From Achromobacter spanius (GTDB taxonomy: Bacteria > Pseudomonadota > Gammaproteobacteria > Burkholderiales > Burkholderiaceae_B): a stretch of 64,000 nt of DNA. The position numbers were made by a program, and so were the translations under genes. Shown here piece by piece: positions 38,181-45,339 of the stretch. Position 1 is the stretch's first letter. Each line of letters begins with the position of its first letter. Below the pieces are notes generated by a model, which saw nothing but the letters and a program-made list of their open reading frames with translations, made no database searches and had not been told where the DNA came from. Where the stretch lies: the NCBI RefSeq assembly GCF_002812705.1, contig NZ_CP025030.1:3286001-3350000 (forward strand), given 5' to 3'.

Positions 38181-38192
38181 GTCTTGCTGCGC

Positions 38193-39767
38193 TTACTTTT
38201 CGATGTAGACGTCGTCGAACGATTCGTTCAGGCCAATGGCGGTCTTGACCAGGTTCTTGACGTTGGCGCGGTACAGGGTGGGGAACTCCATATCCACCAT
38301 GAAGCCGTTGGCCACTTCGTTGACCAGCGTCGTCTGCAGCTTGGAGTAGATCTCCTGGCGCTTGGCCGGGTCGACTTCAGAGGCGGCCGCTTCCCACAGC
38401 TTGTCGGTCTCGGGGTTGCTGTAGCCCTGCACGTTGGCAAACGGCGACCCCTTGACGATGTTCGACGAGATATACAGACGCTGTACGCCCAGCGCCGGGT
38501 CGCCGTACTGGTAGGTGAAGTTGGTGGTCAGGTCGAAGTCCCAGTTGCCGGTGCGGCTGGCCCAGCCGCCCGCGTCGGTGGATTCCAGGTTCACCTTGAA
38601 GCCCAGTTGTTCCAGCGCCTGCTTGGTGTATTCGCCCAGGCGGTCCCAGGTGGAGCCGTACGGGAAGCTCAGTTGGCGGATCGTGTAGTCCTCGGGCTTG
38701 ATGCCCGATTCCTTGATCAGCGCGCGCGCCTTCTTCATGTCAAAAGGCATGGGCGGCGTGTTCTTGTCGTAGAACATTTCGGTGGTCACGAACGGGCCGG
38801 TCGACACTTTGCCCAGGCCGAAGAAAATATTGTTGACCACCATCTGACGGTTCATCGCAGCCATGACCGCTTGACGCACCTTCAGATTGTCGAAGGGCGG
38901 CTTGCGCATGTTGAAGAGCAGGTAGGCCTGCGGCGAGAACATTTCCCAGCCGGCGGTGGTGTATTCCACCTTGGGCAGGGCGCGCAGGCGCTTGATGTCG
39001 ACGTTGTCCACGTCGCCGCCGCGCAGCACGTCCACGCTGCCGCGCTCGAAGGCCACCGCGCGCGAGGCTGCGTCCGGGATCACGTTGAACACCAACTCGT
39101 CCAGGTACGGCATGCCCGGCTTCCAGTAGTTGGGGTTACGCGTCAGCTTGATGTATTCGCCACGCTTCCATTCCTTGAACATGAACGGGCCCGTGCCCAC
39201 CGGCTTCTGGTTCGCCGGATTGGTCATGAAGTCGGTGCCGGCGTACAGATGCTTGGGCATCATGGGTGCAAAGCCCGGTTCGAACATCAGCATGAAGGCC
39301 GGGAAGGCGGTCTTCAGCTTGATGACGACGGTCTTGGCGTCGGGCGCGGTGACCGAATCGACGAACTTGTTCAGGATGACGCGGGCGCGCGCATGCGTCT
39401 TGGGCAGCATCTCGGCCAGCGAGAACACAACGTCTTCGGACGTGAACGGCTTGCCGTCATGCCACTTGACGTTGTCTTGCAGGTGGAAGGTATAGGTCAA
39501 GCCATCTGCCGACGCTTCCCAGGACTTTGCCAGGCCGGGCTTGGGCTTCAGGCTGGTGTCGTAGGTCAGCAGGCTTTCGTAGATCTTGCCCGCGACGAAT
39601 TGCGTGGGCCCTTGCTGGTTGATGGCCGTGACGATCACAGGCGGCTCGGGCTGAACAATCATGTTCAGAGTGCCGCCCTTGGTCTGAGCCAATGCCTGGG
39701 TGGCGGGTAGCGCGGCCGCAAGGACCAATGCGCCGATGCTTAGGGAGAACCATTTCTTCGATTTCAC
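38193..39767 (-). CDS. Peptide-type ABC importer solute-binding protein (SBP_bac_5)
   Basis: Periplasmic binding protein of 524 residues. The signal peptide covers about 1-29 (LVLAAALPATQALAQT). Family sequences are LAKSWEASADGLTYTFHLQ, VKWHDGKPFTSEDVVFSL and ERGSVDVLRGGDVDN. The start is a GTG at 39767 with GGAGG seven bases upstream; no ATG fits. The class binds peptides, but also nickel, opines, amines and other ligands, so the substrate is open. First gene of the importer operon. Confidence 0.94.
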   Translation of the reverse strand: MKSKKWFSLSIGALVLAAALPATQALAQTKGGTLNMIVQPEPPVIVTAINQQGPTQFVAGKIYESLLTYDTSLKPKPGLAKSWEASADGLTYTFHLQDNVKWHDGKPFTSEDVVFSLAEMLPKTHARARVILNKFVDSVTAPDAKTVVIKLKTAFPAFMLMFEPGFAPMMPKHLYAGTDFMTNPANQKPVGTGPFMFKEWKRGEYIKLTRNPNYWKPGMPYLDELVFNVIPDAASRAVAFERGSVDVLRGGDVDNVDIKRLRALPKVEYTTAGWEMFSPQAYLLFNMRKPPFDNLKVRQAVMAAMNRQMVVNNIFFGLGKVSTGPFVTTEMFYDKNTPPMPFDMKKARALIKESGIKPEDYTIRQLSFPYGSTWDRLGEYTKQALEQLGFKVNLESTDAGGWASRTGNWDFDLTTNFTYQYGDPALGVQRLYISSNIVKGSPFANVQGYSNPETDKLWEAAASEVDPAKRQEIYSKLQTTLVNEVANGFMVDMEFPTLYRANVKNLVKTAIGLNESFDDVYIEK

Positions 39768-40016
39768 TGCGAGCCTCCGGGCTGGAAAGGGACTGACAGG
39801 TGACCGCCGCTGCGCGGCGGATGCCGTGCTTTGACAAGCAAACCTTGTGCCACCTGGGTTTCTCAGGGGTACTACAGGTGAAGCCGCTACAGCCATGCTT
39901 CGTACAGGTGCTGGGTAAGACAGGCCGCGCACCATTGCGGCGAAATCGGCGGTGCACCGCGGCGTGCCTGAGGACGTCGGCAAGGGCGGTGCATTGATCG
40001 GACTGAAACGTGGCCG
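39768..40016 (-). promoter_or_regulatory. Leader/promoter region of the ABC importer operon
   Basis: A gene-free 249 bp between the amidohydrolase stop and the importer operon. It contains a GC hairpin CCGCCGC-TGC-GCGGCGG at 39804-39820, some 37-53 nt before the GTG start, probably within the 5' leader. The duplicated operator found upstream of the FadR-type gene is not present here. Confidence 0.45.
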
Positions 40017-41261
40017 CTAGCGCGCGGCGTTGGCGCGCGCCACCATGGCGTCAAGCAGGACGTTGCAGCCGGCTTCCAGATGCTCGGGCTGCGCGTCTTC
40101 AATTTCGTTGTGGCTGATGCCGTCCTTGCACGGCACGAAGATCATGGCGGTCGGCGCCACCGCGGCCATGTAGACCGCATCGTGTCCGGCGCCCGTCACG
40201 ATGTTCATGGCGGGCAGGTGGCGCTGGGCCGCGCCCTGGCGCACCTTGTCCACCAGGTCGGTGTCGAACGGTGTCGGGCGGAAATACTGCACGTCTTTCA
40301 GATCGACTTGCACGCCATGGGCCACCGCGATGTCATCGCAGGCGCGCCGCCATTGCTGGTCCATGCGCGTCAAGGTGGCTTCGTCTTCGTGGCGCAGGTC
40401 GGCGGTAAAACGGACCTGGCCCGGGATGACGTTGCGCGACCCGGGATGCGCGTGGATTTCTCCGACGGTGCCGCGTCCGTGCGGCTGATGCGCGTTGGCA
40501 ATGTTGATTACCGCCTGCACCAGAAAGCTGGCGGCAAACAGCGCGTCGCGGCGGATCGCCATCGGGGTGGGGCCGGCATGCATTTCCATGCCCGTCACCG
40601 TGATGTCGTACCAGCGCAGGCCAAGCGACCCGGTCACCACGCCGATGGTCTTTTCCTCGTGCTCAAGGATCGGGCCTTGTTCGATATGGGCTTCAAAATA
40701 GGCGTCAACCGGACGCCCGCCCACCGGGTCCGCACCCGCATAGCCAATGGCCGCAAGCTCGTCGCGCACGGCGATACCTTGAGCGTCTTGCGCCGACAGC
40801 GCTGTTTCCAAGGGAAATTTTCCGGCGAACACGCCGGACCCCATCATCACGGGCACAAAGCGCGATCCTTCCTCGTTGGTCCAGATGGCCAGTTCCAGCG
40901 GCGCTTCGGTCTGCGCGCCGGCATCGTTCAATGTGCGCATCACTTCAAGCCCGGCCAGCACGCCATAACAGCCGTCGAACTTGCCGCCGGTGGGCTGCGT
41001 ATCGATGTGGCTGCCGGTCATGACGGGCGGCAGGTCGTTGTTGCGGCCCGCGCGGCGCGCAAAAATATTGCCGACCTGGTCCACCCTGACGGTCAGGCCT
41101 GCTTCGCGCATCCAGGCGGTGACCAGGTCGCGGCCTTGGCCGTCCAGCGCGGTGAGCGCCAGGCGGCAGTTGCCGCCTTTGGGGGTAGCGCCAATTTGCG
41201 CCAGATCCATCAAGGACTGCCACAGCCGTTGGCCATTGATGGACAGGGAAGACGATGTCAT
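40017..41261 (-). CDS. M20-family Zn amidohydrolase (N-carbamoyl amino acid / allantoate type)
   Basis: Metal-dependent hydrolase of 414 residues related to N-carbamoyl-L-amino-acid hydrolases and allantoate amidohydrolases. Metal ligands appear in TGSHIDTQPTGGKFDGCYG, ELAIWTNEEGSRF, EAHIEQGP and the C-terminal GAGHDAVYMA and GISHNE. The start at 41261 overlaps the regulator stop by 4 bp (ATGA), so the two genes are co-translated. It probably cleaves a ureido or amide bond in the imported substrate (inference). The exact substrate is undetermined. Confidence 0.92.
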   Translation of the reverse strand: MTSSSLSINGQRLWQSLMDLAQIGATPKGGNCRLALTALDGQGRDLVTAWMREAGLTVRVDQVGNIFARRAGRNNDLPPVMTGSHIDTQPTGGKFDGCYGVLAGLEVMRTLNDAGAQTEAPLELAIWTNEEGSRFVPVMMGSGVFAGKFPLETALSAQDAQGIAVRDELAAIGYAGADPVGGRPVDAYFEAHIEQGPILEHEEKTIGVVTGSLGLRWYDITVTGMEMHAGPTPMAIRRDALFAASFLVQAVINIANAHQPHGRGTVGEIHAHPGSRNVIPGQVRFTADLRHEDEATLTRMDQQWRRACDDIAVAHGVQVDLKDVQYFRPTPFDTDLVDKVRQGAAQRHLPAMNIVTGAGHDAVYMAAVAPTAMIFVPCKDGISHNEIEDAQPEHLEAGCNVLLDAMVARANAAR

Positions 41262-42004
41262 GGGGCGCCTCGATGGTCGGAAAGTGAGTCGAAGTCTTCG
41301 CGCAGCCTGGCCAGGATGCCCAACAGGTGCGTGTGCATGGCGTGGCGCGCGCGGATGGGGTCCCGCGCCGTGATGGCGGTCAGGATGCGCTGATGCTCGG
41401 CCTGGGCGGCGGCCCAGGCTCGTGTGGTGACAAAGTAGTCCTGCATGCGGCTGTACACCGAGCTGGCTTGGCTCAGGTTCCACAAGTGCGCCACGGCCGA
41501 GGCCAGCGCGGCATTGCCGCAGGCCGCGCCAATGGCGCTGTGGAACGCGCGGTCGTGGTCGCCGGGCGACTCGGTCAATGACATGGCGGCGTGGGCGTCG
41601 CGGATGGCGGCGATTTGCGCGGGGGTGGCCTGATGCGCGGCCAGCGCGGCGCATTCCGGTTCAATCAGCATGCGCGCTTCCAGCAGATCGAAGGGACCGA
41701 TGTCGTCCTGCCCGGCGAGCATGGCCGCGCCGGTGGCGGGCAGGGCGGGAAACGCGGCGCCGTCGGGCGCGATGGTGACGAACACGCCCGTGCCCACCCG
41801 CACTTCCACATAGCCTTCGATCTCCAGGGCAATCAACGCTTCGCGGATGGACGCCCGGCTGACTTGCAGTTGTTCCGCCAGCTCGCGCTCGGACGGCAAG
41901 CGTCCGCCCCGAGCAAAGTCGCCCGCCCGGATGCGGCCGGCGATCTGGTCGGCAATCATGCGGTAAAGGCGGGTGGCGGCGACAGCCTGGAAAGTGCTCA
42001 TCAA
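41258..42004 (-). CDS. GntR-family (FadR/FCD) transcriptional regulator
   Basis: A 248-residue regulator. The winged helix covers about 10-78 (GRLPSERELAEQLQVSRASIREAL, EGYVEVRVGTGVFV) and the FCD ligand domain about 100-225 with metal-binding residues in HDRAFHSAI and EHQRIL. It is coupled to the amidohydrolase gene by an ATGA overlap and has two identical 15-bp operator-like sequences upstream. Confidence 0.94.
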   Translation of the reverse strand: MMSTFQAVAATRLYRMIADQIAGRIRAGDFARGGRLPSERELAEQLQVSRASIREALIALEIEGYVEVRVGTGVFVTIAPDGAAFPALPATGAAMLAGQDDIGPFDLLEARMLIEPECAALAAHQATPAQIAAIRDAHAAMSLTESPGDHDRAFHSAIGAACGNAALASAVAHLWNLSQASSVYSRMQDYFVTTRAWAAAQAEHQRILTAITARDPIRARHAMHTHLLGILARLREDFDSLSDHRGAP

Positions 42005-42021
42005 TGGGACGTTGCTATGGC

Positions 42022-42036
42022 CTGGTGGTCAGGCCA
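42022..42036 (-). promoter_or_regulatory. Operator-like repeat 1 upstream of FadR-type gene
   Basis: CTGGTGGTCAGGCCA, containing the near-palindrome TGGTC-A-GGCCA of the shape bound by FCD-type GntR proteins, 18 bp before the regulator start. An identical copy lies exactly 100 bp upstream. Confidence 0.7.
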
Positions 42037-42121
42037 CCAATATAGGCACGTCGCCATTGAAATAGAAGGGAAATATCGCGTCTTCAGGGAAAACGATCAG
42101 AGGGATTCCACGGCTTCCTAT

Positions 42122-42136
42122 CTGGTGGTCAGGCCA
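42122..42136 (-). promoter_or_regulatory. Operator-like repeat 2 upstream of FadR-type gene
   Basis: Second identical CTGGTGGTCAGGCCA, in the same orientation, 100 bp from copy 1. The pair flanks the presumed promoter, which would suit looping or cooperative repression. Confidence 0.7.
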
Positions 42137-42157
42137 GTTAGGAAGCGCGCGGTAGGA

Positions 42158-42430
42158 CTATTGCTGTCCGTTGTCGCCGTCGGGTTCCGGCGTCTGCGTG
42201 AAAGCGCGAACCAGGCGGGCGATGCCGTCCAGTTCGTCGTGCGCGCCCACCACCCATTCGGGCTTTTCGAAGGGGCTGTCGGAAGGCGCGTTGTCCATGC
42301 TTGCCTTCAGATCGTTCAGCAGTTCCAGTGCCATGTCGGTGGCTTGGGGGCTGCTGCGGGTGGAAAGGGCGATGGCAATTGCCAGCGCCTGGCGCATGGC
42401 CAGCAGGCGGCCGTCCAGTTCAGTGCCCAT
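42158..42430 (-). CDS. 90-aa hypothetical protein
   Basis: A soluble protein of 90 residues starting MGTELDGRLLAMRQALAIAI, with mixed helix content and an acidic C-terminus. No motif is recognised. It is divergent from hemN, with starts 126 bp apart, and ends just before the operator repeat of the FadR-type gene. Codon use looks normal for the genome, supporting a real gene. Confidence 0.6.
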   Translation of the reverse strand: MGTELDGRLLAMRQALAIAIALSTRSSPQATDMALELLNDLKASMDNAPSDSPFEKPEWVVGAHDELDGIARLVRAFTQTPEPDGDNGQQ

Positions 42431-42507
42431 GAGGCGTCCTTGTTATGCAACGTGAAAGGGGGCATTTTAAGGGCGGGGCAAGTCGCGCGCGCGGGGGCGA
42501 CCGGGGT

Positions 42508-42521
42508 TTGCGCAAGATCAA
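42508..42521 (+). promoter_or_regulatory. FNR-like box upstream of hemN
   Basis: TTGCGCAAGATCAA fits the FNR/Anr consensus TTGAT-N4-ATCAA with two mismatches in the left half. It lies 36 bp before the hemN start, where an activator or repressor could act. Oxygen-dependent control of hemN is common in proteobacteria. Confidence 0.45.
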
Positions 42522-42556
42522 GATGCGGCGGCAGGCATGGGCGAATAATCCCGGGT

Positions 42557-43984
42557 ATGCAAGCCGCCCTACGCCCATCCGAATCGCCGCCCGCGCCTGT
42601 CGCCGCCGCGCCTTTTTTTCCCCCTCAGTTGCTGGCCAGGCTGGACAAGAACGGGCCGCGCTATACGTCGTATCCCACGGCCGACCGCTATCACGGCAAT
42701 TTTGGTAAACAAGACTATCGGCTGGCGCTGCGACAGCGGCGCGCCACCTGTCCTACCGAGCCCCTGTCGCTGTACGTGCACATTCCGTTTTGTGATTCGG
42801 TTTGCTATTACTGCGCGTGCAACAAGGTGGTGACCCGGCATCACGATCGCGCCGCCCGATACCTGGATGCGCTGGCAAGCGAAATTGCGCTGCACGTCAA
42901 CGAGCTTGGCGCGGGCGTTCCCGTGTCGCAACTGCATTTTGGCGGGGGCACGCCAACCTTTCTGTCCGACAACGAACTGACCCGTCTGATGCAGGACTTG
43001 CGGGCGGCTTTCCAGTTTGCGCCGGATGCCGAGATCTCCATCGAGGTCGATCCCCGCACGGCCACGCCGCAACGCCTGGCGCATTTGCGCGAATTGGGAT
43101 TCAACCGGCTGAGCTTCGGCGTGCAGGATTTCGATGCGCGCGTGCAAAAGGCAGTGCATCGCGTGCAGTCCTTCGAAGATGTCCGGACGCTGATGCAAAG
43201 CGCCCGCGCGCTGGGCTATGACTCGGTCAACATGGATTTGATCTACGGCCTGCCTTTGCAGACCACAGAATCTTTCGCGCGCACGATCAAGCAGGTGGTG
43301 GCGCTGCGCCCCGACCGCATCGCGCTCTACGCCTACGCGCACTTGCCAGAACGCTTCAAGCCCCAGCGCCGCATCAATGAAGCAGACTTGCCCGAGCGCG
43401 CAACGCGGGTCGGCTTGCTGGGTTCCGCCATCGATGGTTTCTTGCAGCAGGGCTATACCTACATCGGCATGGACCACTTCGCGCTGAACACCGACGCGCT
43501 GGCGATCGCCAGGCAGCGGGGTGAACTGCATCGCAATTTTCAGGGTTACAGCACGCAGCCTGATCGTGACCTGATCGCGCTGGGCGTGTCGGCCATCGGT
43601 CGCATCGGCAACACGTACAGCCAAAACGCAAAGGTGCTGGATGCGTACTATGGCGCCATCGAAGCCGGTCATTTCGCGGTCGAACGGGGCCTGACGCTGT
43701 CGCCCGACGACTTGGTGCGGCGCGACGTCATCATGGACATCATGTGTCAGGGGCGCGTCGACTTCGCCACGGTCGAAGCGCGCCATGGGTTGCGCTTTGG
43801 TGACTATTTCAGCCGCGAACTGCTGCAAATGGCCAATCTGGCCCAGTTGGGGCTGGTCAACCTGCGGGCGGGGGACGTGCAGGTGACCGGGTTGGGTTGG
43901 TATTTTGTGCGAGCCGTCGCGATGGTGTTTGACGGTTATCTGGGCAGCGTCAGCAGCACTGCCAGCTATTCCCGCATTATTTGA
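42557..43984 (+). CDS. hemN: Oxygen-independent coproporphyrinogen III oxidase
   Basis: Radical SAM enzyme that converts coproporphyrinogen III to protoporphyrinogen IX without oxygen. The 475-residue protein has the cluster motif HIPFCDSVCYYCACN (CxxxCxxC), GGGTPTFLS, NMDLIYGLPLQT and the HemN-specific IGRIGNTYSQNAKVLDAYY. The start is the ATG at 42557; a much longer open frame reaching upstream overlaps other genes and is not homologous. A possible FNR box precedes it. Confidence 0.96.
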   Translation: MQAALRPSESPPAPVAAAPFFPPQLLARLDKNGPRYTSYPTADRYHGNFGKQDYRLALRQRRATCPTEPLSLYVHIPFCDSVCYYCACNKVVTRHHDRAARYLDALASEIALHVNELGAGVPVSQLHFGGGTPTFLSDNELTRLMQDLRAAFQFAPDAEISIEVDPRTATPQRLAHLRELGFNRLSFGVQDFDARVQKAVHRVQSFEDVRTLMQSARALGYDSVNMDLIYGLPLQTTESFARTIKQVVALRPDRIALYAYAHLPERFKPQRRINEADLPERATRVGLLGSAIDGFLQQGYTYIGMDHFALNTDALAIARQRGELHRNFQGYSTQPDRDLIALGVSAIGRIGNTYSQNAKVLDAYYGAIEAGHFAVERGLTLSPDDLVRRDVIMDIMCQGRVDFATVEARHGLRFGDYFSRELLQMANLAQLGLVNLRAGDVQVTGLGWYFVRAVAMVFDGYLGSVSSTASYSRII

Positions 43985-44018
43985 CATCGAGGCCTGAGAT
44001 CGCCGCTGCAAGGCGGTT

Positions 44019-44762
44019 TCATTCGGCGAACTTTTCCCGCAGGTAGAGCGCCAGCGACAGGTCGTCGGCCAACTGCAGCTTGCGCATGGCGCGGCGCTTG
44101 TGGGTGCTGATGGTCTTCTTGCTCCGCATGAGCCGCGCCGCAATCTGCGTGACCGACAGCCCCTGGCTGATGTGACGCAGAATTTCGACTTCCGACGTGG
44201 TCAGCATCGCATGCGGGTTGGTAGGCAGAAGCGGGCGGATCTTGCCGTCTTGCACCGAAAGAAAATCATCCTTGCTGCTAAGCACGCCTCGAATGATCTC
44301 CGGCAACAGCATCATGCCCCATTGCTTGGCAAGGTAGCCGTTGGCCCCTGCGCGGTAGGCGGCGTATTGCGTTTCCTGCCGGTTGCCGGCCGAAAACGTG
44401 ATGATCGACAGGGTAGGGTGGTAGCGCCGCAAGCGGCGCAGGAAATTGACGCCGTCCCAGGGTTCCTGGGGCAGGTAGAAGTCGATCAGGGCAACGTCAC
44501 AGGGTGCTTTGCTCAGTTTTTCCAGCAAGGCGCGGGCGGACGTTTCGCGATGCAGTACCCGAAAGCCCGGCCGGCTTTCCAGGTATGCGCTGACGCCCAG
44601 CGCCACGACCGGATGGTCGTCAAGTATTGCGACCTTGATGACCGAAGGCAGGCGCGACAGCAGCAGGTGCCGGCGCCCGCCTGAGCGGCTGCCGCCATCG
44701 CCGCAGCGAGACGGGGTTGAAAGCGTTGCCGCTTTGGTCACAAGTTTTGGGACAGCTTTCAT
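44019..44762 (-). CDS. NarL/RcsB-type two-component response regulator
   Basis: A 247-residue response regulator. After an unusual 41-residue basic N-terminal extension comes a receiver domain with VAILDDHPVVALGV (acidic pair), the phospho-acceptor aspartate in VALIDFYLPQEP and the lysine in ANGYLAKQ. A LuxR-type HTH near 180-235 reads LTTSEVEILRHISQGLSVTQIA. No sensor kinase is adjacent. The ATG at 44762 has GGAG five bases upstream and no later ATG/GTG fits, so the extension is probably real. Confidence 0.88.
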   Translation of the reverse strand: MKAVPKLVTKAATLSTPSRCGDGGSRSGGRRHLLLSRLPSVIKVAILDDHPVVALGVSAYLESRPGFRVLHRETSARALLEKLSKAPCDVALIDFYLPQEPWDGVNFLRRLRRYHPTLSIITFSAGNRQETQYAAYRAGANGYLAKQWGMMLLPEIIRGVLSSKDDFLSVQDGKIRPLLPTNPHAMLTTSEVEILRHISQGLSVTQIAARLMRSKKTISTHKRRAMRKLQLADDLSLALYLREKFAE

Positions 44763-45138
44763 CGATGCTCCACAAGCCGGGAAAAAGGACGTTGGTGGCG
44801 GGTTCAGCCGGCTAGAGTTGAAGTCCGGAGCACGCTCCGCGGTCAGTCGTAAATTTGCGATGGAAGGTTACGTTTTCGGGCGGCTGTCCGGATAGGAATC
44901 ACGCGAAAATCAGACCGTTGCACCTTCGAGTGCGCATTCGGTCTTCTCCCCGGCAAGGGGGGCGTGTGCCGGCCTTCGGGATGGGCGCAAAGGGTGCTAC
45001 AATCGGCAACGTTAATTGCACTCGTTCCGTTGGTGTCCGGGGTTTTCCCCGCGTGGTTCCAGCGTGAATCGATGGCTACAACTTGATTTCTCAATATTTA
45101 TCGCGCCGCCTTGGGCGCGTTTCATCAGGCTTAGAATC
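44763..45138 (+). promoter_or_regulatory. thrS upstream region
   Basis: Gene-free 376 bp between the divergent response regulator and the thrS leader peptide. A TACAAT at 44998-45003 is a possible -10 element with no good -35. A small GC hairpin CGCGCC/GGCGCG lies at 45102-45119. A five-codon ORF (MATT, 45072-45086) precedes the main leader ORF. Nothing else is recognised. Confidence 0.4.
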
Positions 45139-45195
45139 ATGTCTTTCCCGCTGGCACGAACTACGACCCGGAACTTTCGCCCTATGTCGCGTTAG
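45139..45195 (+). CDS. Threonine-rich leader peptide of thrS
   Basis: An 18-codon ORF reading MSFPLARTTTRNFRPMSR then TAG, with three consecutive threonine codons ACT ACG ACC at 45160-45168. An AGG lies nine bases before the ATG. It is followed by a terminator 60 nt downstream and its last codons hold the 5' arm of an antiterminator. A ribosome stalled at the Thr codons would leave that arm free, while one at the stop would cover it. This is the layout of thr and ilv leader peptides, here in front of threonyl-tRNA synthetase. Confidence 0.7.
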   Translation: MSFPLARTTTRNFRPMSR

Positions 45196-45282
45196 TTTTT
45201 CGTGCGTCGGGTTCCACCGTGTCAGGTCAGCGGCAGAACTCAGCAAGACAACCAAAAAACGCGGCTCTCAGGCCGCGTTTTT
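45186..45282 (+). promoter_or_regulatory. thrS attenuator (antiterminator/terminator switch)
   Basis: Two exclusive pairings. Terminator: AAAAACGCGGC (45255-45265) with GCCGCGTTTTT (45272-45282). Antiterminator: GTCGCGTT (45186-45193) plus TTTT (45196-45199), skipping AG, with the arm 45254-45265, giving 12 pairs including one G-U. The 5' antiterminator arm overlaps the leader-peptide stop codon. The thrS start is 57 nt beyond the terminator. Confidence 0.7.
45254..45282 (+). terminator. Intrinsic terminator in the thrS leader
   Basis: An 11-bp stem with loop TCTCAG ending in five T residues, located between the leader peptide and thrS. Confidence 0.85.
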
Positions 45283-45339
45283 CGTTTCCGTTTCGTTTAT
45301 TGATTTTCTCGTTCCCAAGAACCCCAGGAAGCACTCCCG

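Noticed and set aside
41591..42556. Very long N-terminal extension of hemN in the open frame
   Set aside because: It runs through the divergent regulator, operator and small hypothetical gene and has no HemN similarity before 42557.
45072..45086. MATT mini-ORF as the thrS leader peptide
   Set aside because: Only four codons with two Thr and placed far from the antiterminator arm; the ORF at 45139 fits the switch much better.
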